In this document: piece by piece, positions 38,104-46,609 of the stretch
Numbering within the stretch: the stretch's first letter is position 1
Layout of the letters: every line of letters starts with the position of its first letter
Assembly (NCBI RefSeq): GCF_003201835.2
Contig: NZ_CP029289.2
Coordinates: 1,612,001-1,676,000 of the forward strand
Source: Acidianus brierleyi
Lineage (GTDB): Archaea; Thermoproteota; Thermoprotei_A; Sulfolobales; Sulfolobaceae
Length of the DNA stretch: 64,000 bases
Direction of reading: 5' to 3'
Translations under genes and position numbers: made by a program
Notes under the pieces: generated by a model
What the model was told of the DNA's origin: nothing
The model's database searches: none
What the model saw: only the letters and a program-made list of their open reading frames with translations

Positions 38104-39159
38104 GTGAGAGAAATAAAAAAAGTCGCAGTGATAGCTCACGGATATGGATATAGAGGTTACAGTGGAGAAGGAAAAGTATATTTAGAAGGAGTTAATGCGC
38201 TAAAAGATCATAATTTAGATTATATTTTAGTAACATTTTCTAAGTTAAATATTAATGACAATGAGTATGTAGTTCCATTTAAATTTAGAAGGTTTGATAA
38301 ATATCAAAGATTACTTGTTTGGTTTGCAGCAAGAAGAATAAAACCTTTATTTTTCCTTAACCTTTCTGGAGTTCCAATTCCGTTGTCCAAAATCTCTCCT
38401 CATATAATATATGCAGGAGCCCCAGCAATATCTTCTGCACCCACAAAATATTCCTCTTCTCTATTTTGGAAGGCTTACCTTTTCCCATTTAAAATTATAG
38501 CAAAAAAACTTTCGGAGGAGGCTAAAAAATCTTATATTATCGCAAATTCTTTTTATTCATTACGAAAAATTGAAGAAGCGTATAATACAAGGGTTAGAAA
38601 AGTTATTTATCCACCAGTGGACGTCGATTTTTACAAGAAAGCTTTTACAGAAAAAAGAAGTGAAATATTTCTCTCTATAGGAAGAATAGAAAAGGGAAAG
38701 ATGCTAGAAAACTCAATAAAACTCTCAGCTAAATCTGGCATAAAAGGAATAATAATAGGTTCGTTAGGAGATAGAAAATACTTAGAATATCTGTATAGAT
38801 TAGTTAAAGAGCTTGAAGCTAATATAGAAATATATACTGACCTTGCTTCAGATAAAATCCTCGAAATAATGAAAATAGCCTCAGTATATTTTCATCCCAC
38901 TATAGGAGAACATTTCGGAATACCAGTAATAGAATCTATGTCTGCCGGTTTAATACCTATTGTTCCACGAGAAAGTGGAAGTTACGAAATAGTTCCAGAA
39001 TATTCATATAATAATCTTGATGAGGCCTCTTCATTATTAAAAAACGTTATATATACCGATATAAAAACTAGAAAAGAATTATCTGAAAAAGCTGATTTCT
39101 TTAATTCCAAAAGATTTAAAGATCAACTTTATGCAGAAATTTCAAATTTTATTAAGTAA
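38104..39159 (+). CDS. Glycosyltransferase, GT4 family
   Basis: The 351-residue GT-B enzyme has a Gly-rich GYGYRGYSGEGKV loop near the N-terminus, IANSFYSLRKI, FLSIGRIEKGKMLENSI, and the catalytic GEHFGIPVIESMSAGLIPIVP with an intact E-x7-E. It uses a nucleotide sugar to extend a glycan. It is the last gene of the island and runs into the convergent amidohydrolase gene with an 18-base overlap. Confidence 0.88.
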   Translation: MREIKKVAVIAHGYGYRGYSGEGKVYLEGVNALKDHNLDYILVTFSKLNINDNEYVVPFKFRRFDKYQRLLVWFAARRIKPLFFLNLSGVPIPLSKISPHIIYAGAPAISSAPTKYSSSLFWKAYLFPFKIIAKKLSEEAKKSYIIANSFYSLRKIEEAYNTRVRKVIYPPVDVDFYKKAFTEKRSEIFLSIGRIEKGKMLENSIKLSAKSGIKGIIIGSLGDRKYLEYLYRLVKELEANIEIYTDLASDKILEIMKIASVYFHPTIGEHFGIPVIESMSAGLIPIVPRESGSYEIVPEYSYNNLDEASSLLKNVIYTDIKTRKELSEKADFFNSKRFKDQLYAEISNFIK

Positions 39160-40380
39160 CTCATTAAGCTTATTTACTAGCTTTTTCTTTTTATCCAATA
39201 TATAGTCCTTCTTAGTTATTTTCCCATTATTTATAGTACCTACTATAGCTTCGCTAGTAGCAAAATATACTATGTTCGAAATTATTCTATCTTTAAGCAA
39301 TGGATAAATTGAGCTAGAATCAAATATTGCTAAATCAGCAATATAGCCTTCTTTTATTTTTCCACCTTTTATCCCAAGAAGTTTATAGCCATTTTCTGTA
39401 ACTGCCTTAAACACATCAAGTGCTTTTACTCTTGTATCCCAGTACGAGTGCCTTTGTAGAAGCACTGCAGTCTTCATTTCTCTAATTATATCTAAAGAAT
39501 TATTGCTTGCTGCGCCGTCTGTACCTAATGTTACATTTACTCCTTTGGTTAGCATTTCATAGAATGGGTATGCTCCAGCTGTAGCTAGTTTCATGTTTGA
39601 TGTAGGGCAATGAGTAGCACCCTTAGCTTCCTTTAAATAATCTATTTCCCAGTTTGCTATCCAGCCTAGATGAACTGCATTTACTAATCTAGTTAAACCA
39701 AGGTCATGTAAGTATTCAACAGGGAATTTTCCTGTTTTCTTCTTATTATCGAAAATTTCTTTTCTAGTCTCTGAAACATGAATATGTATCCATGTTGACG
39801 TCTTTTCAGCAAGTTCTTTTGCTCTAATTAGAGTCTTTTCCTCTACTGAATAAACGCTATGTACGTTAACTATTGGGAAAAAATTCTTACATTTTTTTAA
39901 TTGATACTGCTTCTCTTCTACTTCTTCTGGTGAGAAAAGAGAATCGAGAAATGTATAGCCGGCTGCTGCCTTAATCTCGTATTTTTCAGTTAGTTTTTCT
40001 ATATCATCTGGATTAAAATACATATCAACAAAAGCAGTAGTACCAGATGATAGCATCTCTAATACTGAAATTTCACTTCCTAACTTCATTAACTCTCTTT
40101 GCATGCTTTTTTCGAATTCCCACATTTTATTTAACCATTCAGTCAATTCAGCATCATCGTAGTAACCTCTTAATGGTATCATAGCAGAATGAACATGCGA
40201 ATTCACGAAGCCAGGAGTTATTATCCATTTGCTGCAATCTAATTCGTCTCCTTCAATTTCTTTGCCTATACTTTCTATTAACCCATTGTTTATAACTATG
40301 TTTGAATTTTCCATTATTTTTTCCGAGTCAACTAGAAATCTGCAATTTCTTAAAGTATATGTTTTATTTTGAATCTCCAC
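39142..40380 (-). CDS. Amidohydrolase (TrzA/AtzA, nucleoside-deaminase-like)
   Basis: The 412-residue enzyme has a metal-dependent TIM barrel with GFVNSHVHSAM (His62 and His64), HIHVSE, HLGW and LGTDGAASNNSLD. This subgroup includes guanine, cytosine, methylthioadenosine and S-adenosylhomocysteine deaminases, as well as chlorohydrolases. The exact substrate cannot be read from sequence. It overlaps dph6 by 31 bases at its 5' end, so the two are translated from one message. dph6 and a methyltransferase precede it. Confidence 0.85.
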   Translation of the reverse strand: MEIQNKTYTLRNCRFLVDSEKIMENSNIVINNGLIESIGKEIEGDELDCSKWIITPGFVNSHVHSAMIPLRGYYDDAELTEWLNKMWEFEKSMQRELMKLGSEISVLEMLSSGTTAFVDMYFNPDDIEKLTEKYEIKAAAGYTFLDSLFSPEEVEEKQYQLKKCKNFFPIVNVHSVYSVEEKTLIRAKELAEKTSTWIHIHVSETRKEIFDNKKKTGKFPVEYLHDLGLTRLVNAVHLGWIANWEIDYLKEAKGATHCPTSNMKLATAGAYPFYEMLTKGVNVTLGTDGAASNNSLDIIREMKTAVLLQRHSYWDTRVKALDVFKAVTENGYKLLGIKGGKIKEGYIADLAIFDSSSIYPLLKDRIISNIVYFATSEAIVGTINNGKITKKDYILDKKKKLVNKLNELLNKI

Positions 40381-41024
40381 TCAAACTCTCCTAATTTAAT
40401 AGTTTCGCCTATAATTTTTAATTTTCTTTTAAAAAGTGGAGCATATGTCACAAAAGTTTCTGCTTCACCTCCTTCGAATGCTGGATTAAATCCAAATTTC
40501 TTTGAAGCCAAGATTATTTTTTCTATATCTTCTCTACTTACTTCTTTGCCTACTAATTCAAATGGAAAACCGTATGCAGAAGCTGACGTTATCACATATT
40601 CGAATCCTTCATCTATTAACTCTCTCATATAGTTTTCTTGATTTTTCCTCCATAATGGTGAGAAAGTTTTCAGATTAAGCTTATTTGCGATAAAATTAAT
40701 ATTTAATCTCTGATAATCAGAAAGTAATGCTCCAGATACTATTCCTTCTGCTCCTAATTCCTTTGCCTTAGAGAATGCCAAGAAAAGATCCTCTAACTCT
40801 TTTTCTTTCAGACCAGAACTTTCTTGAAAGAATATTGGTATTCCCAACACTTCTGCTTGATATCTCGTAAATTCTACATTAGGATACTGAAACATCCAAG
40901 AGTCTTCTCGTTTAGGTAAAATAGTTATAAGGCATATAACATTAAAACCTTTAAATACGGCCCAATGGAGTGCATATGTACTATCTTTTCCTCCAGAATA
41001 TAATGCACAAAGATTATAATTCAT
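40350..41024 (-). CDS. dph6: Diphthine-ammonia ligase (Dph6)
   Basis: The 224-residue enzyme performs the last step of diphthamide synthesis, amidating diphthine on elongation factor 2. The PP-loop ATP site SGGKDST is at residues 10-16, and the C-terminal EGGEAETFVTYAPLF motif is the family signature. Length matches archaeal Dph6. It overlaps the methyltransferase gene upstream by 11 bases and the amidohydrolase downstream by 31. Confidence 0.92.
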   Translation of the reverse strand: MNYNLCALYSGGKDSTYALHWAVFKGFNVICLITILPKREDSWMFQYPNVEFTRYQAEVLGIPIFFQESSGLKEKELEDLFLAFSKAKELGAEGIVSGALLSDYQRLNINFIANKLNLKTFSPLWRKNQENYMRELIDEGFEYVITSASAYGFPFELVGKEVSREDIEKIILASKKFGFNPAFEGGEAETFVTYAPLFKRKLKIIGETIKLGEFEWRFKIKHIL

Positions 41025-41472
41025 AACAATATATCATGTGTTCTGTCCAACCTAATAATCCCATAGCTTTTACCTTTATTTCCTTTGTTGGTCTTAATTT
41101 TTCAAAAGTAAAATCATGACTCGATATCCTTAAGCCTTTTTTACCATATTTCAATATAGTATCTTCTAGGATCTCATTAGCTCGAGTAGATAGATAAAGA
41201 GTTAATACGGAGACTTTAGGAATTAGAATACTAGATAGCGTAACCATATCGCCGCATATAACTTCTACATTATCATTTTTTGCTTCTCTGCATAACCTTT
41301 TATCTATTTCAACCCCTATGGCTTCTCTCACATAGAATTCTTCTTTGGCTATCTTAATTATTCTACCATCTCCACAACCTAAGTCTAATAATATGTCATC
41401 GTTCTTTACTTTGGCGCATCTTAACATTTCTCTTATTACTTCTGGCGGAGAAGGAACAAAAGGTACTAACAC
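41014..41472 (-). CDS. Class I methyltransferase, aKMT-like
   Basis: The 152-residue SAM-dependent methyltransferase has PFVPSPPEVIREML at the start, the SAM loop DLGCGDGR and acidic EID at the end of strand two. These features resemble the crenarchaeal lysine methyltransferase aKMT, which modifies many lysines in Sulfolobus proteins. The resemblance may mean a paralogue; some C-terminal residues differ. It is the first gene of a three-gene transcript with dph6 and the amidohydrolase. Confidence 0.78.
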   Translation of the reverse strand: MLVPFVPSPPEVIREMLRCAKVKNDDILLDLGCGDGRIIKIAKEEFYVREAIGVEIDKRLCREAKNDNVEVICGDMVTLSSILIPKVSVLTLYLSTRANEILEDTILKYGKKGLRISSHDFTFEKLRPTKEIKVKAMGLLGWTEHMIYCYEL

Positions 41473-41523
41473 ACTAAATAAAGATAAAAAATGTTATTAA
41501 CTTTTTATGAAACACTCTTTTAG

Positions 41524-41586
41524 TTATTTCTTTTCTTTAGAAGATCCAGACGATTCAGAACTACCGGATTTCTTTTTCTTCGCCAC
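41524..41586 (-). CDS. Putative 20-residue Lys/Ser-rich microprotein
   Basis: A GTG at 41586 opens 20 codons to TAA 41524-41526. The peptide is MAKKKKSGSSESSGSSKEKK, a basic head, a Ser/Gly centre and a basic tail. A TATA-like ttattcttaaaac lies about 16 to 27 bases upstream, so a leaderless message is possible. It is too short for gene finders. The regular composition argues against chance, but such a short frame could be accidental. It sits alone in the gap between the methyltransferase and mobA genes. Confidence 0.4.
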   Translation of the reverse strand: MAKKKKSGSSESSGSSKEKK

Positions 41587-41839
41587 TTTATATCATTTAA
41601 GTTTTAAGAATAAATAATAGATAAAGATTATTGATAGAAAAGAGTCTAAATAGTTATTGAAATATCTAATGAAATCTTATAAAAAATATTTATTTCTTAT
41701 TTACTTATATATTAACATTGACACAATCTATCATTATAACATAATAAAAACTAATTATTTTTCTATATATAGAGAAGATAAAAATTTAAGATAAAAACTA
41801 TGTACTTACGTAAAATCTCTATTTATAGACCAATTTTAT
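41587..41839. other. AT-rich intergenic region
   Basis: No gene or structured RNA is evident. The stretch is extremely AT-rich with many TATA-like runs and lies after the 3' end of mobA and upstream of the microprotein start. Confidence 0.3.
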
Positions 41840-42430
41840 TTATTTAAGTATTATTTTACTCTTTGTAAAAATATTTATTTTTTTAAGTATATCATCTATT
41901 CTGTTTATGTTTTTTACTGAATTTAATGTAGGATCAACTAACCTTATTTCTTCTGTTCCAACAAAATAAATATCATTAGCCAAATTAATTAGCTCTATAA
42001 AAGAATTTACTTTCTGATAATTAGCTTCTATAAAAGATTTTTTGTAGCATCCTAATAATGGTTGTGGATAGTCTAATAAAGGCAATATAATATCATAGTC
42101 TTTATTACAAATTATGTTAATTAACTCTTTTTTTATGAAGGGAAAATCGCATCCGGTTATAAATATCTTATTTTTGGATAGAAATGGAATAGCATACCTA
42201 ATAGCCTTTATTGGGCCTTCTCTTTTCTCGTCTATTATCAATTTAAATTGATTATTTAGCTTTCTCCTAACATGAGAAATTATTATAGGACAGTCAAAAT
42301 TTTCGGCGACTCTTTGTAACATTGATTTTCCTGAGATGCAATACTCACATTTATCTGAACCAAATCTTACTGAAAAACCGCCTGCCAATATTATAGTATC
42401 ATAAAAGTCTTTGCACAATAATTTTCTCAC
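41840..42430 (-). CDS. mobA: Molybdenum cofactor guanylyltransferase MobA
   Basis: The 196-residue enzyme adds GMP to molybdopterin to form MGD. The nucleotide site LAGGFSVRFGSDK is at residues 15-27, and GCDFPF near 95 carries the metal-binding Asp. The C-terminal region is AT-rich and Lys/Ile-rich. It overlaps moeA by 32 bases on the same strand, so both are co-translated. Confidence 0.9.
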   Translation of the reverse strand: MRKLLCKDFYDTIILAGGFSVRFGSDKCEYCISGKSMLQRVAENFDCPIIISHVRRKLNNQFKLIIDEKREGPIKAIRYAIPFLSKNKIFITGCDFPFIKKELINIICNKDYDIILPLLDYPQPLLGCYKKSFIEANYQKVNSFIELINLANDIYFVGTEEIRLVDPTLNSVKNINRIDDILKKINIFTKSKIILK

Positions 42431-43553
42431 CTTTTCTATATATCTTCCCTCTTTTTAGTATAGTAAACATATTAGCCTTGTTTATTTCATTATATAACCC
42501 AACTCCCCATCTTAATGGAAAAACTTTTCCAGATTGCTCAGTCAATAAATAAACAGAATCCATCTTATGTTGGACTTCTATATCTTCTCCTAATTCTGCC
42601 TCAGAAAATTTCCTTACTTCTGCATCTAATAATCTAGAAATTAGATGTAATCCGTGTTCATGAAATGATGTTACAGCGGAAACTATCTGACCAGGTAAAA
42701 TAAGGAAAGGCTTATTTTCTATAACTCCTACTCCACACCGTTTGATTATATTGGTAGACACTCCTTCAAAGAGAAGAGTCCCAAAGTATGATACAATTTT
42801 CTTTATGTAATCCTTTTCTCCCATTGACGATCCCCCAATGGAAATTATAAAATCGTATTGTAATGCTTTCTTAACGAATTCCTTTACACTCTCTTCGTTA
42901 TCTTTTGCAACACCTAGGTAAGAAACTTTTCCAAATGTTTTTAATAAGGAGATAATAATAGGGCTAATTGAATCTGGTATTCCTTCTCCCTCTTCTCCAA
43001 TAGGTATTATTTCATCACCACTAGCAAAAACTGCAAAATTTATATCAAGAACCTTAAGCTTGATGGTTTTTTGATAAGATAATACGCCCAAATGATACGG
43101 TTTTATAATCTCTCCTTTTCTTACAATAATCTCTCCTTTTCTTACATTTTCTCCTTTTTTCATAATATCTTTTCCTTCAAAGACATTTTCCTTAACTTCT
43201 ATGTATTCGTCTTCAATTTTAGTACCTTCAATTCTAGCTACAGTGTTTGCTCCTTCAGGGATAGGACTTCCTGTAGTAACATAATAAGCTTCTCCTTCCT
43301 TTATTCTCGGAATTTCCTTAGATGCAGGATAAAGTTTTCCAGCAATCTTCATTTTTTTACCTAAATCTCTAATATTGAACGCGAAACCATCCATGGCAGA
43401 TATATCTCTCAAAGGTATCTCTACGTTGCTAAATACATCTTCAGCACTAATTTTTCCTACAGCATCAAATAAATCAACGTATGCTGTTCTTACTTCTGGA
43501 AATTTGAGCTCATCTATCTTTTTTCTAGCATCTTCTACAGGGATAAGCATCAA
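42399..43553 (-). CDS. moeA: Molybdopterin molybdenumtransferase MoeA
   Basis: The 384-residue enzyme inserts molybdate (or tungstate) into adenylated molybdopterin. It has SAMDGFAFNI near residues 51-60, YYVTTGSPIPEGANTVARIE, the MoCF-binding SIGGSSMGEKDY segment, and a C-terminal beta domain. It is divergent from mobB with a 24-base gap, and precedes mobA, so the three maturation genes share one control region. Confidence 0.93.
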   Translation of the reverse strand: MMLIPVEDARKKIDELKFPEVRTAYVDLFDAVGKISAEDVFSNVEIPLRDISAMDGFAFNIRDLGKKMKIAGKLYPASKEIPRIKEGEAYYVTTGSPIPEGANTVARIEGTKIEDEYIEVKENVFEGKDIMKKGENVRKGEIIVRKGEIIKPYHLGVLSYQKTIKLKVLDINFAVFASGDEIIPIGEEGEGIPDSISPIIISLLKTFGKVSYLGVAKDNEESVKEFVKKALQYDFIISIGGSSMGEKDYIKKIVSYFGTLLFEGVSTNIIKRCGVGVIENKPFLILPGQIVSAVTSFHEHGLHLISRLLDAEVRKFSEAELGEDIEVQHKMDSVYLLTEQSGKVFPLRWGVGLYNEINKANMFTILKRGKIYRKGEKIIVQRLL

Positions 43554-43577
43554 TAATAGTTATGATAAGAAATATTT

Positions 43578-44066
43578 ATGGTATGTGTATTTCAAGTGTT
43601 CGGGAAAAAAGATTCTGGGAAGACAACTGCAATCGAAATAGCTATTAAAAAACTAGTATCTAATGGGTACTATGTTGCTGCAATAAAACATTCTCACCAT
43701 ATAATCAATTCTGAAAATAAGGATACTATGAAATTTGAGAAAGCTGGAGCTAAAATTGTTATATTTCATAGCAATGACTGTGCTCTTTTCTTTGAATGTA
43801 GCAATTACGATTACATTAATCTTATACCAGCAGATGTTATTTTAATAGAAGGATTTAAAAATATCAATATTGGGAAAAAAATTGAGATAAGGAATGTAAA
43901 TGAAGCAGAATATATAGCTAATCAAATAGTAGAAGACGCTAAAGAATGCAAAAAGGAAGTAAAAATGGAAATAAACGGAAAAATTGCTGAAAGATCTTTC
44001 CAAAATTTAGCTATATTTAATTTACTTAGAAGTCTTAAAGTTAAAGAGGTAAAAATTATTGATTGA
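43578..44066 (+). CDS. mobB: MobB, molybdopterin-guanine dinucleotide biosynthesis adaptor
   Basis: The 162-residue P-loop GTPase has the Walker A motif GKKDSGKTT at residues 9-17 and the conserved IKHSHH segment. It assists MobA in making the dinucleotide cofactor. The C-terminal third (from about 100) is less conserved. aaatatttat right before the ATG may be part of the promoter. The gene overlaps the CBS gene by 8 bases. Confidence 0.9.
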   Translation: MVCVFQVFGKKDSGKTTAIEIAIKKLVSNGYYVAAIKHSHHIINSENKDTMKFEKAGAKIVIFHSNDCALFFECSNYDYINLIPADVILIEGFKNINIGKKIEIRNVNEAEYIANQIVEDAKECKKEVKMEINGKIAERSFQNLAIFNLLRSLKVKEVKIID

Positions 44067-44748
44067 AGGATCAGATATAATATCTCTTGACTGTAATTCA
44101 TCAGTTTATGACGCAATATTTTTCATGAAAAGAAGGAATATAAGAAGAGTTGTTATAACATGCGAAAGGAATCCATTAGGTTTATTTACTGTAGATGAAG
44201 CACTAAAACAAATTCTGTATTCTACTGAAACTAAACTTAAAGATATAAAATTAAAAGATATAATTAGAGTTAATAGCAAGGACATAAGGGAAATCGTAAA
44301 CGCTATGATATTAAACAATGTAGACGCAGTAATAATTGATAATAAGATAATAACGGAAAAGGATGTAGTACTTTCTGTAAATTGGGGGAATGATAAAATT
44401 TCTAAAATATCAAAAGACGCTATTACAATAGAGAGTTATAGTAGTATGGTTACAGCTATAGAAATTATGTTAAAACATAATATTAGACATCTTCCAGTAC
44501 TAGAAAAAGAACCTAGAGGTATGTTATCTGCTAGAGATATAGTTTATTATTATTGTGATAATCTTACGTTAGATTCTCCAGTTTCTCAATTGATGACTCC
44601 TAATCTAGTGAATGCTGATAATAATCTTACTCTAAGAGATGGAGTAAATCTCATGAAAAAATATGGTATAGGAAGTCTCTTCATAAGGCCCAAAAAAATA
44701 GTTACTTTTAAGGATTTTATAGTATATATATTTAATGAAAACCAATAA
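44059..44748 (+). CDS. CBS-domain protein
   Basis: The 229-residue protein, starting at TTG 44059, consists of two tandem CBS pairs: about residues 5-110 and 115-225. Conserved patterns include VYDAIFFMKRRNIRRVVI, GLFTVDEAL and HNIRHLPVLEKEPRGMLSARDIV. CBS pairs bind adenosine nucleotides or SAM and sense energy or metabolite state. No catalytic domain is attached. It overlaps mobB and the methyltransferase gene, so it may regulate this operon's pathway. Confidence 0.88.
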   Translation: MIEGSDIISLDCNSSVYDAIFFMKRRNIRRVVITCERNPLGLFTVDEALKQILYSTETKLKDIKLKDIIRVNSKDIREIVNAMILNNVDAVIIDNKIITEKDVVLSVNWGNDKISKISKDAITIESYSSMVTAIEIMLKHNIRHLPVLEKEPRGMLSARDIVYYYCDNLTLDSPVSQLMTPNLVNADNNLTLRDGVNLMKKYGIGSLFIRPKKIVTFKDFIVYIFNENQ

Positions 44749-45457
44749 TGGCAAGTTGGAAATTCTTGAGTGTCCTATTGATAGGACGCCATTAAATGAG
44801 AATCTAATATGCGAAAAAGGACATAAGTTCTATATGATTGATGGAATATATGACTTTATAGGAAAAGATATTGAAACAGACAAAATATTAGAGACTGTTG
44901 CTCCTTTGTATGAGAGTGTTTGGGCGCCATTAGGATTTCTATTAACTGCAGGTAATACATATTCATCAATACTTCGTGATTCAAGTAATTTTATTCAAGG
45001 AGATACTCTACTTGATATAGGAACAGGGACAGGCAAGATATTTGATTTTGCTAAATGTAATACATGTATAGGCTTGGATACCTCAATAAAATTTTTAAAA
45101 ATACTAAAACATAAGAGAAATAATGTAATAGCTATAAGAGGAGACGCACGTTCTTTACCAATAAAATCTGAAAGTATAGACGGAGTGTCTTCAATGTTCG
45201 TTTTACATATGTTGGAGAATCCAGCTTTAGGTATAAAGGAAATTTCAAGAGTTTTGAAAAATGAAGGAAAGTGTTCTATTGGAGTCTTAGTGAGAGGAAA
45301 TACTATTTCTTCAATTCTAAGTAAATGGTGGAAAATAGATCTAAAGTACCAAGACTATTATATTTCAAATTTGAAAGATAGTGGACTTAACATTATTGAA
45401 TATAAAACCTTAGGACCCTGGAGAATATTTAAATGTAAAAAATTAGGGCATTTTTAA
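44735..45457 (+). CDS. SAM-dependent methyltransferase with N-terminal zinc-ribbon-like segment
   Basis: The 240-residue protein has a Trm112-like start with LECPIDRTPLNENLICEKGH (Cys13, Cys26 and His30). A class I methyltransferase core follows, with LLDIGTGTGKIFDFA, VIAIRGDARSLPI and VSSMFVLHMLENP. The core resembles UbiE/small-molecule methyltransferases. The substrate is unknown. The position at the end of the mobB-CBS operon does not by itself prove a molybdenum link. It converges on the next gene with a 15-base overlap. Confidence 0.82.
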   Translation: MKTNNGKLEILECPIDRTPLNENLICEKGHKFYMIDGIYDFIGKDIETDKILETVAPLYESVWAPLGFLLTAGNTYSSILRDSSNFIQGDTLLDIGTGTGKIFDFAKCNTCIGLDTSIKFLKILKHKRNNVIAIRGDARSLPIKSESIDGVSSMFVLHMLENPALGIKEISRVLKNEGKCSIGVLVRGNTISSILSKWWKIDLKYQDYYISNLKDSGLNIIEYKTLGPWRIFKCKKLGHF

Positions 45458-45859
45458 TAATGATATTGCAAATAATACATAGCTAACTCCTTCTCCTATT
45501 TCTGCTAATTTATCTAATGTTGTAGTTAGTGAGAGTGAATATGCTGCGATATATACTCCTATTACTATTCCGAAGATAAATATTCCTTGAATTATGTATG
45601 GTGTCATGTCTCCTTGTCCCATTAGCATATAATAGAATTTCTTGTTTCCACTTATACCATATATTAATCTCTCTAAGCCTAATATGAGCCCAATTGGATA
45701 AAAGAAGTAAGGATCAAAATTCATTACCATACCAAATAAATCGCTTATGCTAAAATGAATAGTATATAAAAGATATATTGAACTACTAAACATCAATAAT
45801 CCTATTAAAGTACTTCCTCCTCTATTTGCTAATAAGCTATCGATGTTGGCCATTCCCAA
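45443..45859 (-). CDS. Hypothetical membrane protein, four helices
   Basis: The 138-residue protein has about four hydrophobic helices: near residues 18-36, 48-64, 86-108 and 118-136. No family is recognised. The start could be ATG 45859 or ATG 45853. Its 5' end overlaps the upstream gene on the same strand by 31 bases, so the two are co-expressed, and their partnership at the membrane is likely. Confidence 0.65.
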   Translation of the reverse strand: MGMANIDSLLANRGGSTLIGLLMFSSSIYLLYTIHFSISDLFGMVMNFDPYFFYPIGLILGLERLIYGISGNKKFYYMLMGQGDMTPYIIQGIFIFGIVIGVYIAAYSLSLTTTLDKLAEIGEGVSYVLFAISLLKMP

Positions 45860-46251
45860 ACACCTACTAATTTTTCACCCATTTCTATATCTGCAAGCTC
45901 ACCTAAAACTATTCCGCCCAAGAATCCCAATAACATACCAGGTATTCCACCTAATTTAAGTCCTAATCCTGCTCCTAATATACTTCCTACACCTTTCCCA
46001 AGATACTTATCATCTACTGAATATATTGTAACGAAATCCTTACCTCCTTTCTTTCCTTCTCTAACTAATAAAAAAGCTAAATCTGTAATGGCTTCTTTTA
46101 ATTCATTCAGATCATTAGATTTATATAATGCTGTGTAGACTTCCTTTCCATTAATTTTTTTAAAGTATATTGGGATAAATCCAGCTTTTTTTAGCGTTAA
46201 TGCAGAATTCTGTTGCGAGATGCTATCAATCTTAAAGATAACTTTATACAT
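45829..46251 (-). CDS. Hypothetical protein with glycine-zipper segment
   Basis: From ATG 46251 the product is about 140 residues; an upstream ATG at 46266 adds five. The N-terminal part (1-85) is a soluble alpha/beta domain. The C-terminal third has a Gly-rich hydrophobic run, GVGSILGAGLGLKLGG and GMLLGFLGGIVLGELA, resembling a glycine zipper that packs in membranes. It precedes the four-helix membrane protein with a 31-base overlap. No function can be assigned. Confidence 0.65.
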   Translation of the reverse strand: MYKVIFKIDSISQQNSALTLKKAGFIPIYFKKINGKEVYTALYKSNDLNELKEAITDLAFLLVREGKKGGKDFVTIYSVDDKYLGKGVGSILGAGLGLKLGGIPGMLLGFLGGIVLGELADIEMGEKLVGVWEWPTSIAY

Positions 46252-46354
46252 AATATAAAGTTTCATAATTATAGGTTTAATATTTTTGCTAGTTCGAATT
46301 ATGAACCTAAATCTTTTTACATTCTACATTAACTAATTGTTTGGAGAACTAGAC

Positions 46355-46603
46355 ATGGAAGAAGATAGAAAGAAATTCTATGCAATTGCAAGAGTAGAAA
46401 ATTTGGAACTACCAGATTATATATCCAAAACAAGTTTGCATGCTCATGTCTCATCTGCAGTAGATGAGGCTATGGATAACGTAAAAGTTTATCTTAAAAA
46501 TAAAGGTATTAATGGCAAATTTAATACACATATTGACGTGTTTGCTAGAGAAGAATCAGTAACCAGATTAATTGAATCTATTAAAGCTAAGATTAAAGCA
46601 TAA
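46355..46603 (+). CDS. Conserved small protein, 82 aa
   Basis: The product from ATG 46355 is an alpha/beta protein with an acidic start (MEEDRKKFYAIARVENLELPDYISK) broken by strands, then a helix and a dodecin-like or ferredoxin-like pattern I cannot name. An upstream TTG at 46337 is possible. It lies six bases before the DtxR gene and probably shares its promoter. Function unknown. Confidence 0.65.
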   Translation: MEEDRKKFYAIARVENLELPDYISKTSLHAHVSSAVDEAMDNVKVYLKNKGINGKFNTHIDVFAREESVTRLIESIKAKIKA

Positions 46604-46609
46604 TATAAT

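Noticed and set aside
43375..43641. 88-residue frame opposite moeA
   Set aside because: It is a shadow of moeA and of the mobB start; no family resemblance.
44106..44318. 70-residue minus-strand frame opposite the CBS gene
   Set aside because: Fully inside a well-supported gene on the other strand with no start signal.
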